Below are positions 16,082 through 18,429 of a stretch of 18,429 bases of DNA, one piece after another (positions within the stretch are counted from its first letter, which is position 1; every line of letters begins with the position of its first letter). The notes under the pieces are model-generated. The model was not told the origin of the DNA. It saw only the letters and a program-made list of their open reading frames with translations, and made no database searches. The DNA is taken from contig CAUQKR010000018.1 in the NCBI GenBank assembly GCA_963518665.1, positions 1 through 18,429 of the forward strand, read 5' to 3'. This DNA is from GN02-872 sp963518665 (lineage in GTDB: Bacteria > Patescibacteriota > Gracilibacteria > BD1-5 > UBA6164). A program made the position numbers and the translations under genes.

Positions 16082-16635
16082 ATTTTTATATATAAATATT
16101 TTTTTCAATAATATTCGAAAAGTCACCTTGATCCAAATTTTTTCTTTTCATTTGCTTCAAGTCAAAGTTTTTTTATAAAAGTTTCAATTTCTTCTTCTGT
16201 TTTTGCTTCTATTTCCATAAGTTCTGGAATATCTTCATATTTATCAATATCAAATTCACATCAATCAAGCCTGAAAGAAACTCTGTGTTTCTTTTTTTCT
16301 CTGACTTTTTTCATTCAATATTTTTCTAAAACTGATGTAAAACTATCAATATCTGTGATAAAACTTTCAGCTTCATCTGCAACTTTTAAATTATCTTCTC
16401 ATCCTTCTGATTTCTTATTTCTTTTTCTTTTTATTGTATAAAGATGAACATCTCATTTTTTTCTGATTCTAAAAATTCTATCATTTGAATCCATTTTATG
16501 ATTTTTACCATCCACAAAATCATAATAAATATCATGAATAAATCATTCAAAAGTCTTTTCTGCTCACAAATCTATAAGTTTTTTTACAAGGTCTTCTCTA
16601 TTTACATCAAGAATTTTTATTTCCTTTTCTAACAT
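16072..16635 (-). CDS. CYTH-domain protein (CyaB/thiamine-triphosphatase-like)
   Basis: A 187-residue protein with the CYTH signature ExExK at residues 3-7 (EKEIK), then 'IYYDF', 'RIFRIRKKG', 'LYTIKRKR', 'EKKKHRVSFRLDGCEFDIDK' and 'ELMEIEAKT', in the normal order of class IV adenylate cyclases and triphosphatases. These enzymes cleave triphosphate-containing substrates in a charged tunnel using metal. The exact substrate (ATP, ThTP or inorganic tripolyphosphate) cannot be read from sequence. The C-terminal 'FGSRGLFEYYGKKYL' is typical of the family. It converges on the VTC-domain gene, placing two TTM-superfamily proteins side by side. Confidence 0.88.
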
Positions 16636-16665
16636 AATTTTTATATTATCATTATAACTAAAAAA

Positions 16666-16694
16666 ATTATAGCACAAATTTTATTTTATATCAA
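16666..16694 (-). promoter_or_regulatory. Promoter of the CYTH gene
   Basis: Minus-strand TTGATA (16694-16689), 17-base spacer, TATAAT (16671-16666) with TGC just upstream, an extended -10. Leader about 25 bases. Confidence 0.7.
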
Positions 16695-16710
16695 ATTTTT
16701 AGTATTTTTC

Positions 16711-16738
16711 TTGACAAAATATATTTTTATTTTATAAT
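16711..16738 (+). promoter_or_regulatory. Consensus promoter of the unknown gene at 16774
   Basis: TTGACA (16711-16716), 16-base spacer, TATAAT (16733-16738): both hexamers perfect. It is divergent from the CYTH promoter. It is the strongest promoter match in the window, suggesting the gene is well expressed. Confidence 0.75.
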
Positions 16739-16773
16739 ATATTTAATCCCTTAATTTTTAAAAATTAAATTTT

Positions 16774-17802
16774 ATGAAAACAAAGATTTATTATAATTCT
16801 AAAAAAGAAAAAACAATAATTGATCCTTATGATATAACAAAAAGTTTATTTGAGATTGAAGAAAATGATTTCATAAAAAGAACAAAAAATGAAGTATCAA
16901 AAAAAATAAAAATAGTTAGTTCAACTTTAAGAATGTGAAAAAATTCTGAAAATGTAATAAATAATGTAGAATATAACTATTTAAGTAGTTTAGGTTTTCT
17001 TTCTTGATATATTGCTATTTATTGAAAAAATGATTATAATAATAGTTTATATAGATTTTTTACTGATTTAATAAAAGAATTTCCTTATTTAAGAAATGCT
17101 TCATTAAAAGAACATATTGAGTTTTACATAAACGAAATTAAAAATTCTGAAAAAGAAAAAAATAAAGATCTAGAAAATATATTAAATAAATCAGAAGATT
17201 TTTTAGAATTATCTAAAGAAGAAAATGAAAAAAAATTATTTGATTTTGTTTTCTGAGAAAATTGATTGAAAAATCTTTTAAAAGACTATTATTTAAATGC
17301 AAAAAAATACTGAGATTTCTACCTGATAGTTAGACAACTTTTAGAAATGACTATTGCGGAATATTTTCAAAAACAAATTGTTAAAAATTTATCACAAAAT
17401 AAAGAATTTACAAAAGAAAAAATAAAAGAAAATGATAATTTTTATAAAGATTTGAAAAAAGAAATTTTTTCTGAAAATGATACTTTTAGAGTTAATATTC
17501 ATCCAGATGTGATTGTGACAAATATAAGAGAAAGAATAGATATAATAATATGAGAAAGAAATGAAGAAAACCCAAACTTAACCGAAATAAAAGATCATTT
17601 CAAAAATCTGATTGCTGAAGTGATTTATACTCTAGACTCTGGAACAAAAAAAGATAAAAATGACTTGATAAAAACAGTTGCAAAACTAAAGAAAAACAAA
17701 GATTCAAAAATAAGTTCTTTTTGAATATTCATTCAAGATTTCATTGATGATTCAAAAAAACAAGATGAAGAAAAAAGATATGAAGTAAATGATGTAGAAT
17801 AA
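16774..17802 (+). CDS. Unknown protein, possible PD-(D/E)XK-like C-terminal region
   Basis: A 342-residue, Lys/Glu/Asn-rich protein that I do not recognise. There is no signal peptide or clear membrane helix. Residues 1-190 are mostly helical, including a hydrophobic stretch 'YLSSLGFLSGYIAIYG' around 75-90. The second half has 'HPDVIVTN' (PD at 244-245), 'RIDIIIGE' and 'TEIK' (E271, K273), an order that could be the PD...ExK core of a nuclease fold, followed by 'LIAEVIYTLDSG'. The C-terminal 25 residues are acidic. It has its own consensus promoter and terminator, so it is a single-gene unit. The nuclease idea is only a motif-level guess. Confidence 0.6.
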
Positions 17803-17836
17803 AAAAACTAGAAAAAGATTTTTTCTAGTTTTTTTT
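17802..17836. terminator. Terminator downstream of the unknown gene
   Basis: AAAAAACTAGAAAAA, loop GAT, TTTTTTCTAGTTTTTTTT, starting at the stop codon at 17800-17802. A/T tracts on both sides would let it also terminate the minus-strand gene ending at 17868. Confidence 0.8.
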
Positions 17837-17867
17837 GTTTTTTAAAATAACTAAATGACCAAATAAC

Positions 17868-18429
17868 CTAATTAGCTACACAAAGTAAATAATTACTACC
17901 AGTCTTAAAGTACCAACTTGTATCACCATCGTAGAAATGCAGAAACCAGGCACCACCTGTATTATATGCATAGGTAGTAGACGACCAGTAGCTGCGTCAC
18001 TCAACAGTAAAATAGTCAGAATTAAAATTTCACTCGTTATATTTACCATAATCAACTAATCATCTTAATTCCTGAATTGTTGGAAGCCTCCAAGTTTTTC
18101 ATCATTTGCTTAATGTAGAACAATACTGTTTTGCTTGTTCCCAAGTTTTTGTTCAAGCTTCATTTTGGCTTTCCCAAAAAAGTCCTGTATTTTTATCTTT
18201 TACTATTCAATTTACTCATTTAGTAGTCCCATTTACAAATTCATAACTTTGCTCTGAAGCTCAACTTTTTCAAAAATTGTGTTTTGGATCAAAAGAAGAT
18301 TTATCACTTCATTGCCAAACCAGTTTTGGTGATTTATTTTTTGATACACATATTACATTTTTTTCTGAATTTGGATGAGTCCAGTTTGTGCTTCCGTTAC
18401 CAAATACTAATTCCCATATAATATTAGCA
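17868..18429 (-). CDS. DUF1566 (Lcl C-terminal-type) protein, N-terminus beyond the window
   Basis: The last 187 codons of a larger protein, ending at TAG 17870-17868. Blocks typical of DUF1566 are 'IVKDKNTGLFWESQNE', 'TWEQAKQYCSTLSKGGKTWR' + 'LPTIQELRGLVDYG', 'FNSDYFTVEGRSYWSSTTYA', 'GAWFLHFYDGDTSWYFK' and 'NYLLCVAN'. This C-type-lectin-like fold is found on secreted or surface adhesins and is a common scaffold for targeted hypervariation. Upstream residues ('WELVFGNGSTNWTHPNSEKN') look like a repetitive, Gly/Ser/Asn-rich extracellular stalk. Several structural glycines are TGA. The 3' end differs from the rest in base composition (see the 17874-18020 entry). Confidence 0.85.
17874..18020 (-). 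other. GC-rich, variable-region-like 3' end of the DUF1566 gene
   Basis: A hand count of 17881-18000 gives 49 G+C in 120 bases (41%), far above the AT-rich surroundings. It encodes 'RSYWSSTTYAYNTGGAWFLH' and the 'FYDGDTSWYF' stretch. The position (extreme C-terminus of a lectin-like fold), codons unlike the genome (CGC, TCG, ACC, GCC, CTG, TTC) and the rich supply of Tyr, Asn, Ser, Asp and Thr match variable repeats of diversity-generating retroelements. No template repeat or reverse transcriptase is in the window, so this is a candidate only. Confidence 0.45.

Noticed and set aside
1..18429. CRISPR array, insertion sequence or prophage genes
   Set aside because: No regularly spaced repeats, transposase motifs, terminal inverted repeats or phage structural genes were seen.

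Overview
The window is very AT-rich and its genes only read through if UGA is glycine (genetic code 25). In-frame TGA falls on invariant glycines: the MurG GGxGGH loop, the RecJ DYDVDG motif, the P-loop of a CobW-type GTPase and the glycine loop of a nicotianamine synthase. Only TAA and TAG terminate. This points to Candidatus Absconditabacteria (SR1) or Gracilibacteria (BD1-5) of the candidate phyla radiation. A tRNA-Arg with anticodon GCG, near-absence of CGA/CGG codons and an AGA-dominated arginine vocabulary fit that assignment.

Layout. (1) 1-2222, minus: an operon of a zinc-ribbon/DUF4178 membrane protein, a small secreted Ser/Gly-tailed protein, a single-unit DUF350 membrane protein and an SPFH/YdjI-like protein cut by the window edge. 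This looks like a membrane-associated stress module. (2) 2312-3559, minus: a DUF2130 coiled-coil protein with PD-(D/E)XK-like residues. (3) 3712-4662, plus: two tandem paralogues of unknown function, the first broken by an in-frame TAG. (4) 4680-6463, minus: an operon of a PAP2 lipid phosphatase, a RecX-like protein and an acidic unknown. (5) 6582-7853, plus: a HisRS-like protein whose catalytic motifs are degraded. (6) 7875-9530, minus: RecJ. (7) 9636-9711: tRNA-Arg(GCG). (8) 9743-10996, minus: a membrane-anchored C39-like cysteine peptidase broken by a TAA directly after the presumed catalytic Cys; it also carries the only CGG codons I found. (9) 11216-13505, plus: a two-gene operon of a nicotianamine-synthase-like enzyme and a CobW/COG0523 metal-chaperone GTPase, with a long perfect dyad between its promoter and the divergent peptidase promoter. 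(10) 13615-14985: MurG with a charged C-terminal tail. (11) 15104-16635: two convergent tunnel-fold (TTM) proteins, a VTC/polyphosphate-polymerase-like one and a CYTH one. (12) 16774-17802: an unknown protein. (13) 17868-18429, minus: the C-terminal part of a DUF1566-type protein whose last ~120 coding bases are about 41% GC, a pattern resembling a diversity-generating-retroelement target.

The genes combine cell-envelope maintenance (MurG, PAP2, SPFH/DUF350/DUF4178), DNA repair (RecJ, RecX), metal handling (NAS-like plus CobW) and polyphosphate/nucleotide chemistry (VTC, CYTH). Genes are tightly packed and many stop codons lie inside terminator hairpins. The best leads are the metallophore-like operon with its dyad operator, the catalytically degraded HisRS-like protein, the CGG codons, and the GC-rich variable-looking C-terminus at the right edge. 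All coordinates and motifs were read by hand without database searches.
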